Shown one piece after another: positions 11,031-20,563 of a DNA stretch of 64,000 nt. A program made the position numbers and the translations under genes. A model generated the notes under the pieces. The model had not been told where the DNA came from. It saw only the letters and a program-made list of their open reading frames with translations, and ran no database searches. The stretch is from Paragyromitra xinjiangensis (lineage: Eukaryota > Ascomycota > Pezizomycetes > Pezizales > Discinaceae): contig JBCAMK010000003.1 in the NCBI GenBank assembly GCA_038503065.1, positions 3,472,001 through 3,536,000 of the forward strand, written 5' to 3'. The first letter of the stretch is position 1, and the number at the start of each line of letters is the position of its first letter.

Positions 11031-13811
11031 TTAAGCCTCGACAACTGATTCACTATCAAGTTTCACCCCGGCCCCCGTCATCTCTGTGGTGTTACCATCC
11101 AACAACTCCCCACTCTCAACAACCACGCCTTGATTGGGTTCAGCCTTCATGACTTCAATCTCCGTGCGAGTGGACTTCTCGACGAGATGATTTCCGATAA
11201 CCTTAGCTTCAAACTTGGTATGCTTTTCGTTCTCAGCAACCTCGGGATATACTGTGCCCCCAAACTGGGCCTCTCTCTCAGAGCCGGCTTTGTCATGGTT
11301 CTTGATTGCAGCCTGCACCGTAGTTGCCTCCTTATTCTCAGCACAATCCAAGGGCTTCTGTTCCTCATCCGTGGGCCTGTCGCCCTTAGAATCTTCTGCG
11401 TCCACAATGGCTACGGCGACCTCTCCATCCCCCCTTTCCACACCCTCATCCTTGGTATCAACCTTCTCGTCCCCGCTTTCATCACCGCCCACATCGGTCA
11501 TCACCGCGTCCCCCACTGTTTCATTCATCACCTCTTCATCTTTAATTCCATCTTCAATTTTTTCAGCCTCTTTCTCTTCTAACCTTTTCTCCTTCTTTTC
11601 ATGATCATAAACCCCCCAAGCAAACCCCAAGCACGCCCATAACTGTAACACATCCTCCTTCCCCCTCCTTCCCTTCCCAAAATCCCCCGCCATTCTTCTC
11701 GCTTCCTCTATAAGCCCCTTACACACCTTCACATTCTCCGGCGTCAAAAAGTCCACCGCGACCTTGACACAGCTACGCCTGTTGCGAACTTGGTGACAGC
11801 AGCCTGCTGGCACAAAGATAGCATCTCCAGGCTCCTGGAAGATTCGGTGGCTCCGTACACCGTACTTTTTATACAGGATTGTTAGATCAGCCTCAGAAAG
11901 GTAATAGCATTGCCGATGGATCGGATCATCTTGAAGCATTGCACCCGGATGAGAGTTGATATAAGCGGGAGAGTTAAGATACGTGCGAATATCATTGGAA
12001 GCGGAGGGCGGAAAGATATCCCAGATTGCGCCGCAGGCCGGGATGCCCTTAGAGGTAGTTGATGATTCAGGCGCAAGGGTACCACCTGCAGAGAAAAGCA
12101 TAATATTCATTGCGTCGGTTAGGTCGAGATGAAGATTGGTGGTGCCTTTGACGTCTCGAGTCTCTGACGCAGCCTTTTTGTCCTTGCTACCCCTGGGGGA
12201 GGAAGGGTCGGGGAGAAAATCAGGTGCCGGGTACGCGTTATACATTTTCGGCCCAAGGTCAGGCGCGTTATACCCTTCGGGAAAGTGAGCCGCGAGGTTA
12301 AGCGTGCCCTTACGCGCCGTGTAGGATGGGAATGGAAGTGCAGATTCAAAATCCCCGAAGAGTTTCGGAAAAGTTGTAGAGAAATCTGCGGATGGTGGCC
12401 AGTCTTTGAGTTTATGAGACTCGATGCAGGCCGGGTCACTGAATTTAGAGAAGAACTTGGCAACGGTAGATTCCATGGCGGTACCGTCGACACAGTTGTG
12501 AATGAAGCAAGATTCCTTACCGTGTTTGGCGATGAAGTAGGCAGGATCCCAGGGAAGCTTGAAGCGGTCTAGGAAGCCTGTTAGAACCAGTGGTACACCA
12601 CCTTTTCTCCACAAAGCTTGGAATTGGCGAAGGGTTAATTCTGAGTAATGTGTCTTTGGAGTCGGAAGATATTTTGGTCCCTTTTCATTCGGCCACGAGG
12701 GTTGTGAGGTGGGTATGGATTCGATATCTAGGGTTGCATCACCATCCTCCTGCTCTTGCTTCTCCGCAGACGGGATACGGCGTTCAACTCTCTCAAGAAG
12801 CTCCGAGATCTCGCCTTCCGCTGTGCGACTAACGAAAACCATGCTCTTATGGAGATGACGACGCTTTTTCGAACAGCAGTCACGACTGCGAAGCCTGCCA
12901 GACTCGCGAGCATCAGAAGGTTCCCACTCCTCCCAGCAACCAAGACAAAGCTCTGATCCACAACCGCCACAGAGGTAGCTGCCCATGTAAATGCTTGTTG
13001 CACAAGCATCACAGAGGCTGCGGCTTTCTAGTGTCGAGGGAATCCGGATTAATGGTCGAGGGCCCCCGGAAAGCGCCGTACCTTTTGTAGGGAGCCCAAG
13101 ATGGGTGAATTCATGGTGCTTCTCACGACGGAGTTGCTCAACAAAAGTAGGCGCGATTAGGGTAAGGACGTAGTCTGCTTCTGCGTTGAGTTTTGCCGAG
13201 GTAAGATTAGCACCATGAGCTTCAGTAGCGATTGCCTCGATCTCGTCCTGGGCAGCTTCGTCTTCTTCCGTATCTATGTCGATGATGACTGGTTTTGACA
13301 CAGGCGCTGGCCTTGATCTGGTCCCTCTCCTGATCGGTTCTTTCGGTTCTTCTTTCGATGCTGCTTTTCTTGGCACTGCCTTCTTTAGCACCTTTTTTTC
13401 TTGAGCTTTCTTAGGCCCTCTCACTCGCGGGAGTGGTTCGAGGTTCGAGCGAAATGCGTAATCGCTATAGTCTATCTTTCCGTTGACATCTTTAAATGCG
13501 CGCAGATAAACGAAGCGGCAACCACCACTGATAGCTTGCTTCTCGGTGCAGCTCATACATTTGTTGAGGTTGATACCGGGGAAGTAGTTTGGTGTGTAGC
13601 TCAGACACCAGCGAGTTTGGATTTCCCCATACTCTGGAGTGACGAGCTTCGCGACATAGTTGGAAATCTCAGGCGAGCCAGAATTAGAGACACCCTTCTT
13701 CGAGGAAGATGCAGTGGTTGCAGATTTGCGACGTGCGGATTTGACAGGAGTACCGTAATTGTCATCACTATCGGAGTCAATAGGGATTGATTTTCGCTTT
13801 CTGGGAGCCAT
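11031..13811 (-). CDS. JmjC-domain protein, KDM3/JMJD1-like histone demethylase candidate
   Basis: An intronless frame of 926 codons. A basic N-terminus with nuclear-localisation-like stretches (MAPRKRKSIP) precedes a Cys cluster (LNKCMSCTEKQ) and, at about residues 267-310, a zinc finger (CDAC, CGGC, CLGC, then CC) of the kind preceding the JmjC domain in KDM3 proteins. The JmjC part begins near LTLRQFQALWRKGGVPLVLT. Its Fe(II) ligands are visible as H561-L-D563 (NLHLDLTDAMNIM) and H673 (PAGCCHQVRN). Animal KDM3 enzymes remove methyl groups from H3K9, so a role in undoing heterochromatin marks is likely by homology. The last roughly 170 residues are a Glu/Asp/Lys-rich low-complexity tail. 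The iron site is intact, but substrate specificity cannot be read from sequence. Confidence 0.85.
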   Translation of the reverse strand: MAPRKRKSIPIDSDSDDNYGTPVKSARRKSATTASSSKKGVSNSGSPEISNYVAKLVTPEYGEIQTRWCLSYTPNYFPGINLNKCMSCTEKQAISGGCRFVYLRAFKDVNGKIDYSDYAFRSNLEPLPRVRGPKKAQEKKVLKKAVPRKAASKEEPKEPIRRGTRSRPAPVSKPVIIDIDTEEDEAAQDEIEAIATEAHGANLTSAKLNAEADYVLTLIAPTFVEQLRREKHHEFTHLGLPTKGTALSGGPRPLIRIPSTLESRSLCDACATSIYMGSYLCGGCGSELCLGCWEEWEPSDARESGRLRSRDCCSKKRRHLHKSMVFVSRTAEGEISELLERVERRIPSAEKQEQEDGDATLDIESIPTSQPSWPNEKGPKYLPTPKTHYSELTLRQFQALWRKGGVPLVLTGFLDRFKLPWDPAYFIAKHGKESCFIHNCVDGTAMESTVAKFFSKFSDPACIESHKLKDWPPSADFSTTFPKLFGDFESALPFPSYTARKGTLNLAAHFPEGYNAPDLGPKMYNAYPAPDFLPDPSSPRGSKDKKAASETRDVKGTTNLHLDLTDAMNIMLFSAGGTLAPESSTTSKGIPACGAIWDIFPPSASNDIRTYLNSPAYINSHPGAMLQDDPIHRQCYYLSEADLTILYKKYGVRSHRIFQEPGDAIFVPAGCCHQVRNRRSCVKVAVDFLTPENVKVCKGLIEEARRMAGDFGKGRRGKEDVLQLWACLGFAWGVYDHEKKEKRLEEKEAEKIEDGIKDEEVMNETVGDAVMTDVGGDESGDEKVDTKDEGVERGDGEVAVAIVDAEDSKGDRPTDEEQKPLDCAENKEATTVQAAIKNHDKAGSEREAQFGGTVYPEVAENEKHTKFEAKVIGNHLVEKSTRTEIEVMKAEPNQGVVVESGELLDGNTTEMTGAGVKLDSESVVEA

Positions 13812-14191
13812 GGCGATGCCAATCTTTATGTTGATAGATGGAGATGGAGCAGTTGTAGGATGGAATTGAGGAGCGAGGTTGTTTAGTTGAAGAGGTGTTT
13901 TTTAGGGTGAGGTTGGACGACGCGTCGTTCAGCAATCTGCGTCATATCCCTGCGCCTTCTAAAACGCCAAGCCGCACACGCCAAAAACGTTTATTCTCAC
14001 CTGCGTGTTCAAGATTGTTACTTTATTTCCAGAAATTTAATTATTTGAGATTAATAAATGCTAATCGACACCGCAGTCAATATAAGTGCATAGCGTGAAA
14101 GCATATGTAGTAATATTCTGTCCTCTATCACTACATGTATTAGCCAAGCCGGTCAAGCCCACTGAGGCAAACACAAACACTTTATATGTCA

Positions 14192-14294
14192 ATTACTCTA
14201 CCCATGTCGCCGATTTTCCGACTTGATCATCTGACCAGTTAATGAGTGGCTTAACACGTCGCGTGATCAAGTTGGAAATCGGCGACGTGAGTAA
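14192..14294. repeat. Palindromic MITE-like element of about 100 bp
   Basis: GTCGCCGATTTTCCGACTTG (14206-14225) followed by ATCA is mirrored by TGATCAAGTTGGAAATCGGC (14264-14283) followed by GACGTGAGTAA. The outer ends ATTACTC and GAGTAAC also pair, apart from a 4-base insertion in the left arm. The two arms of about 30 bp flank a loop of about 35 bp. No coding capacity. Confidence 0.6.
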
Positions 14295-15300
14295 CCCAAG
14301 TGGTACCATAGGCTCGTTCCCATCCCCCGCTGCCTATAGCTGCTCCTACGGTACGCAGCAAGCTGCGCAGTGGGGCTGGGCACGAGACTAGTAACAATCC
14401 ATAAATCTAGCTACTCCTCTTTAGTCGATCAAACTATCATCCTATCAGGTTATTAATGACGGATGGTCACGCTTTATTAGTACCACAAAAAATAAGGCCG
14501 TAGGTTCCATTATACCTTGTTATGCAGCTAGTCCATAAAAGGTGGTGTCACCCTTTTGGGTTTAGATAGCATGATTGAAAACAAATGAAGGGATAGGGAG
14601 TTAGTCTCGTTGTGTCAGCTAGAAGGTTAGTAAAGCTTAAGATCCTTCAAAACTCGAGGGCACGAATGAATTCGAAACTCACAAGTAATGATCGCCTAAA
14701 ACTGCCTGGTTTTACTTTCCTCAGTTCTCACAAGTTCAAGTATCTTGTTACTTCATGATATGCAACTTTCCCGGCTTTCTCTTGGAGGTGAAATTCTAAA
14801 CTTGTGTGGAGGCAGATCATCGGGCCAACCTTTCTTCTTTTGCGGCTAGCTATTGTTATGCCTGGCCCCGGAGGTGTGGTTGGTATTAGAAAAAGAAGCC
14901 AACTACAAAGGCCTATAGCTAGTAGGTAACAGCACGAATGCCCATGAAACCCCATCTCTACTTCACTACATGGGGGATTCTCGAAAGTATCCAGAACGAG
15001 AAATTCGATTGATTTACATAAGTTGGTGTCATATTCACTGCAGTAATCTAATTTCGCCTCAACACGACAAAATTGACTAACGATTCCGAGGTCTGACTAG
15101 CTTCCAAACCCAACCATCTCCGCTCCGGATAGAGTTATTGGAAACCAACCAACCCACCCAATAAAACCAACTGAAGAAAAAAAGGGCTTCAATTTCACAC
15201 AAAGCAATATAAAGACTAGATATACAATTTGCAGGCCCTAAGCTCGCCGTTTAATCATCCCTCTCTATACCACCCACATTTATACTTATATTCTACCCCT

Positions 15301-15346
15301 CTCCTCCTCCTCCTCCTCCTCCTCCTCCTCCTCCTCCTCCTCCTCC
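15301..15346 (+). repeat. (TCC)n microsatellite
   Basis: About fifteen uninterrupted TCC units lie 50 bases upstream of the ATG at 15396, in what is probably the promoter or 5' leader of that gene. Pyrimidine-rich tracts are common in ascomycete promoters; a run this long may vary in length between strains. Confidence 0.9.
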
Positions 15347-15395
15347 GCTTCCTTCTTCACCCACTCATTCGCATCCCTACCTATTAGCAAGGGAA

Positions 15396-17225
15396 ATGAA
15401 TCCATCAGGCCCCGCAATAAAGCACTGGCCCCGCCCACCCTCAAAACCACTCAGCCCCGCAACACTAGCAAAACGAATGCGCAACTACCTAAAGCCCCTC
15501 CCAAAGCCAACTCCAGAACCTGTCTGGAAAAATAAACTTTCACGCCCATCCCGTATCCCAAAGTCAATCAAAGACTTCAAGCACGGGAGACGCACCTACA
15601 CTCCTACGCTAATCGATTTTCCTACACGTTCTTCTATTCCAGATGGGAGTGTAGTATTTCCAACTGAATTGCCCATAGACTTAGGGTCCTTTCCCTAGGA
15701 GGGGGAAAATGGAGTTCGAGGCATGTTTTTTTATAGATTCCCCGTCTTCTAGGATTCAGCCCAAATTAATACCCTGAAACAGCACCCTCCCCTGAATTCG
15801 AACTCTGCACAACAATTCGAGAAGAATTAGAATCACGAAAAGCATTCCCATCCATAGAAATCTTCGAGGATAAACGTATGTCACTTACACAAACGATATC
15901 TGCTCCCGCTAAATACTAAACTGACTCTGACACCAAAACTAAAGGGACAATCTTCCGTAGACTACCCACTCCTGAATGGGAAGAACCATCTGCTCAGAGT
16001 AGCGTCCATTTCCGTGCGCAGCAGGACGCAAAAATCGAGCATAATGCTTTCATAGCTAGACTTATGGCTACATATCCGAACACAGAGTCCGGTGAATTTA
16101 TAGTAGGCGCGGCTACTGAAGACAACGATACAACAGAAGAATGGATTGAAGACATCAACAACTTCCCAAAGTCCAAGCTGCATACTACCAACAACACTGA
16201 ATCCACGATTAGTTCTGACAACACCTATGTCCACAACTCCCTATACACCAACCCATCAGATCTAGACTGGGACTACGAGCGACTGACTGGATACGAAACC
16301 GAGTTTTCTTCACATACAGATACCGCACTTTCTACATCATCTTTGCAATCAGACCTAAACAGCTCCGCTTGGTCTGACCCGCCCCCCACACTCGGCCCCT
16401 ACCAGGAAGACTCCCCACGGGACCAAGCTACTCCCGAAGTTGTAGTATCACCGACATATTCGCTAGATGAAGACACGCATGAAAGTGCATCCTCTTCTGA
16501 GGAACCGTGGAACGAAATCGATCTCTCAGTCCAGCATGTAGAACCTTCCGAGAATGTACGCGCAGAAGAGGCAGAGATTGGGTCAACGATATTTTTGAAG
16601 GATGTGACTGCTGATGAACTCTCAGAGATGGGGGGGTTTAAGTATGACATAAGCCTTCGAAAAATAGATGCGGCGATACTTGATACCACAACAACTGTGG
16701 AGTCACGGGGCATAGGGGGCATTGGCTTTCCCACCTCGAAAAGGAATGGAAGTATTGAGGTAGAGATGGAAGAGAGCAGAGCTTCAGGTTCAGTCCATAA
16801 TCTGATAAACAAAGGGGACGCAAGAAATAATATTAGCCTTGAATCTATCCTAAACTCAGGCAAAACAGCAAAAGATATGAGGGAAATAGTAGCCAAGCTC
16901 CAAGACTAGATCCAAAGAAACCCTAGCGCACCAATTCCTCAACTCACCTCCCCCGGGAAAGGACTTATGGGAAGACATCTACCTTCCCATCGAAACAAAA
17001 TTCGTCCCAAAATTCCCGGGGCTCGGCCGTAGCTGGCGGAATACAGCCTTGGTGCGTCAGATTCGATGGTATCTTCAGAATAAAGCTGAGGCGAGGAGAC
17101 GGAAGAGGCAGAAACGTAGTGGTCTCGTGGCCCAGAGATACCATTCTGCTCTTAGAAGCTATTTTAAGGCTTTGGATGCTAGGAGTAGGTTATGGTATGA
17201 TACAGACGATGAGAGCGATGAGTAG
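15396..17225 (+). CDS. Uncharacterised acidic protein with an apparent +1 frameshift
   Basis: Probable exons are 15396-15648 (donor uncertain), 15783-15875 and 15945-16909. The second intron (15876-15944, GTATGT...CTAAAG) is clear because the coding frame joins perfectly across it (IEIFEDK|RTIFRRLPTPEW). The frame then meets TAG at 16907-16909. Protein-like coding continues at once in the +1 frame from 16911 to a TAG at 17223-17225, encoding about 104 residues with WEDIYLPIETKFVPKF, a basic RRRKRQKR block and an acidic end (DTDDESDE). The N-terminal part is Pro/Lys-rich, the middle acidic and Ser/Thr-rich; no known domain was recognised. The shift may be a real lesion, a sequencing error or recoding. 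The first intron is the weakest part of the model. Confidence 0.55.
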
Positions 17226-18540
17226 CAATGAGTGCTTTTTGGTGGTGCTCTAGGATTTTTTAGACTAGATTTTTCTTGGAATATAAAATTGGCATAGGAA
17301 AATAAACACACGAAGTACTGGTCCTCGCGAATTTTCCACATGCCCAGAACCGATATCCTCCCCACCTATTGTTCCCTACGAAGCTCGTATTAAGACTCAT
17401 TCCTCCCTTCTCTACGGTTAGCACCTAGGTTGAGCTAGTAATAGGACCAGCTCTAGTAAATAACCCATGGCTAGCTGCATCCCTGCTTCACAGATGATCA
17501 CTCGATGCATAGTCCCCATCAGTTGTTGGATGTTTACTTCCTTATATGGTTATTCTCTATTCTCTACTATTTGATCCTATTCTTTGCTCCACCTACGTAG
17601 GCTTTCTTAGTAAGTTTCTTGCTATTGCGGGTATTCGTTTGGCTGTAATTTATTAAGGGGTGCTTTGGGCCGGAAGCGCTACCCGGCAAGAAAGATGGTG
17701 GATGTGGCCTAATTGGTCAGGAAGCAGCATATATAGGAATTCGAAGTCTTCTGGCCCTCCCATCGTTTCTTTTTTCCGTATCAAACCTATTCAACCTTTA
17801 GCCAAAGCAACAAATATTACCTCTTTCTCCTTTATCAATTGAGTCAATAATCTCACGACCAACGAGCATCATTGAAGCCTCCCAAGTGCCTAAAAAGGGA
17901 TGAAAAGCGCCACACAAACCTCATACAGCTGTTCAGGATGTTCAACCGTAACCACCATGGGAATATCCCGTAATCTACCCAAATTCACACCCCATCGTTT
18001 AAACGAAATGAGAAGCGGTAAAAACAAACCAGCAAAGCAGATAATGGTTAATTATGTAATATGGCTATCTTTCTCAGGATTCGAGAGGGTCTACCCCTAC
18101 ATAGGAAAATCCAAGCAAGAAACTCTGCGGAACGCCATATTAACAAAGATTTCTAAAGGTATAAGAGGCGAGGCATTGCATCTAGCACGTGACAACCCAG
18201 AACGTGGCAACAGAAACCAACAAATCAAGGCTGCGGGCTTCTGCCCCTGAAAAACGGCAGAGAGGACAATCGAGCTAACGAAAGAAAAAAACCTAAAACA
18301 ACCACAGCCATTTGCCAGAACAATAAAAAATAAAAAAACGCTGACTAGTATTTCGGCTGTTGGTCAGATCGTGGCCGTTAACTCAGGTCCCCCATAGACT
18401 CTAGCTGTCAATAGGTGTTTGTATCGTATTCGTCATACATTCACCCGAAGCTCTATTCACAAAACCACATCAAACTCCTCGCAGCTCGCCTTCTCTGACC
18501 TCTGCCAAATACTGCTAATAAACTCAAGCCAAGTAACTAG
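17226..18540. other. Spacer without a convincing gene
   Basis: A plus-strand frame at 17900-18250 (116 codons, ATG start) is Ser/Lys/Asn-rich and matches nothing I know. It could be a small gene but lacks supporting features. The segment just before 18541 should contain the 3' UTR of the minus-strand RUB1 gene. Confidence 0.5.
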
Positions 18541-18974
18541 CTACCTCCCTCCACGAAGAGCCAAGACCAAATGCAAGGTTGCCCCACCCTCAAGTCCGTA
18601 CTCCGATGCAGCTTTATCATCAGCCCTAGAGACAGTCAGCTCTCTGGATCGAATTCAAGATGAAAAGTGAAGGGGCTACAAACATTTGCTTCCCGCCGAA
18701 GATCAGTCTTTGCTGGACTGGCGGGATACCCTCCTTCTCCTCGACACGCTCTTTGATACGCGAGACCTGTTTATAGCAGTGTTAGTGGTAGTGGGTTAAG
18801 ATACAGGTAAGCTGATGCCTGAAATTGGGGCGACAGTGATAGTGGGTGAAATGTACCTTGTAGTCTGGCTCAATATCGAGCTCTATCTCCTTACCAGTCA
18901 GGGTACGTACTCTACGCAACTTCCGTCAGCTTTGCTAAGTACTGACACAGCTTTAAAACTCACTTGATCAACAT
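18541..18974 (-). CDS. RUB1: NEDD8/Rub1 ubiquitin-like modifier
   Basis: Four short exons, 18974-18964 (11 nt), 18911-18857, 18766-18684 and 18625-18541, splice to exactly 77 codons. Introns are 52, 90 and 58 nt, with GTGAGT, GTACAT and GTTTGT donors and TAG/CAG acceptors. The protein begins [20 protein letters not shown], contains [20 protein letters not shown] and ends LVLALRGGR. This is the NEDD8 signature, including Ala72 rather than the Arg of ubiquitin. The single residue after Gly-Gly would be removed by a processing protease before E1 (Ula1-Uba3) activation. Rub1/NEDD8 is attached to cullins and activates SCF-type ubiquitin ligases. The exons are too short to stand out individually, but the joined product is unambiguous. 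It is transcribed divergently from the SDR gene at 19593, sharing about 620 bp. Confidence 0.95.
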
Positions 18975-19592
18975 CTTTACTGTATGAAAGCTGTTGTTGC
19001 TGCTGGCACGGTTGGTGGTGTTGTCGAGGCGAAGGAGGGAAAAGTCGTTAAGTAGTGCAGTGGTAGTTATCACGGCGGTTTAGGAGTGTAGGTTCTCTAG
19101 AATGAGATACAGGTTGGCGATGCTTAGGAAAAGGAGAGCAGACCAGAGAGTGCTGAAGGGGAAGTGAGTGATGGGCAGACGAGACAGGCAGACTGGCCGA
19201 ACGGCTCACCCGGAGGGGTCAAACCGCGGCTGAAGTGGGGCGTGACCCACGGATATGATTAGTCAATTACTCCCCAATCTTATCAGATGCTACAGATGGA
19301 TCGATTAGATAAAACATTAGCCATCGTCAACTATTCACAGCTTCCTTCTTCAACCTTAATAAACTCGGCGCCAAAGAGCCGCCGTCACAAGAATTATGTG
19401 CTCCAGAATACAGATAAATTATCCATTCCCTGGGAACTCTTCGCGTCAGCTCTTCACCCCCTATCTCAACATGTCCCTCCATCACCATCATCGGCGTTAT
19501 TACTCTTCGCAGTTCCCTCCTCTCCTCGAAACCATCCAAATCCCCGAAAAAACCAAGACCTGAAGAAAGAAAATAACAAAAAATCCACCAAA
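18975..19592. promoter_or_regulatory. Divergent promoter region between RUB1 and the SDR gene
   Basis: A 618-bp spacer separates two start codons pointing outwards, so both promoters must lie here or overlap the leaders. The side next to 19593 is pyrimidine-rich and then A-rich just before the ATG. A frame open from 19287 into the SDR gene is in phase with it but starts without an ATG and has leader-like composition. No specific operator was recognised. Confidence 0.6.
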
Positions 19593-20563
19593 ATGAAGAT
19601 AATACTCACAGGCGCCACCGGTTTCATCGGCAGCGAGGTCCTCCGCCAATGTCTACAAAACCCCTCCATAACACTCATCACAGTCATCACCCGCCGGCCG
19701 CTTCCTGACGAACTCGGCTCTCCCAAAATCCGTCAAGTCATATGTAGGGAAGAATTCGAGTGGCTTGAATGGGGGCCATCTATGATGCGTTGGGTTGACG
19801 ACAGTGAAGCCTGTATCTGGTACAACCCTCGATACCCAACTTCTATCATGGATAATATTAACACAATTAGGTGCATTGGTGGCCTCCCTAAATGTTTCCC
19901 CTCTCCTGCAGCCTACTTAAACACAACTACCACCCTCCCGCTCACCGCTGCACGTGCATTCTCCCCGCTCGCATCACTAGAGCGTAAATTCCGTTTCTTG
20001 TACCTTTCAACCTACAACGCCGATGTAACCGAATCAAAATGGCGTGCATTCGAAAAGACATCTGCGTACCTTAAGGGCCGCACCGAACACGCACTATGCG
20101 AAATGGCAAAAAACCATCCGCTGCAGGTCCAATACGAACTATACACGTTCCGGCCCGGAAGCGTGCTAGATCGGCAGGGTGAAATAACGAGGAATGGTTT
20201 TGGTGGGCGAGTGGGGAGGCTATGTGTGCCGACTGTGCCGGTGGGGGTGTTGGCGAGGACTATGATTAATGTGGGTCCTTCTTATCGTTTCTATTTGCGT
20301 TTCTCCGTGGAGCTGAATCAATAGTGTAGGTTGCGCTGAATGGATATGGTGAGTCGGCGGTTTCGGTATTTTTTGAGAATAAAGAGATCCTTGCAAAGGG
20401 GTATGAGCTTGAAGAACGAGAGATGGAGAAAAAGAAACAACAGGAGGTGGAGGAGATGGTGGGATCTCAGGCGGGCGCTATGGAACAGCCTAAAAATGAG
20501 GGTAAAACTGTGAAGGCAAAGCCAAGCTTTGTGCGACGGATTACAGGAGAAGAGAAAATTTGA
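19593..20563 (+). CDS. NAD(P)-binding Rossmann-fold protein (atypical SDR / epimerase-like)
   Basis: Exon 1 is 19593-20270 and exon 2 is 20330-20563, with a 59-nt intron (GTGGGT...GTGTAG, phase 0), giving 303 residues. The start is the ATG at 19593 because the dinucleotide-binding motif follows at once: MKIILTGATGFIGSEVLRQC (G7xxG10xxG13). A later block, FLYLSTYNADVTES, and AYLKGRTEHAL resemble the active-site region of atypical short-chain dehydrogenases of the NmrA/epimerase type, which often have altered catalytic residues. Exon 2 encodes a Lys/Glu-rich, probably disordered tail (EREMEKKKQQEVEEM). A soluble oxidoreductase or NAD(P)-sensor role is likely; the substrate is unknown. Confidence 0.75.

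Larger units (their letters stand above)
13812..15395. other. Intergenic spacer with a palindromic element and a TCC microsatellite
   Basis: This contains the upstream region of the JmjC gene, a short inverted-repeat element (14192-14294), no supportable gene, and the TCC-repeat leader of the next plus-strand gene. Confidence 0.6.

Noticed and set aside
17900..18250. Plus-strand frame of 116 codons
   Set aside because: No domain, signal peptide or family resemblance; kept only as a note in the spacer description.
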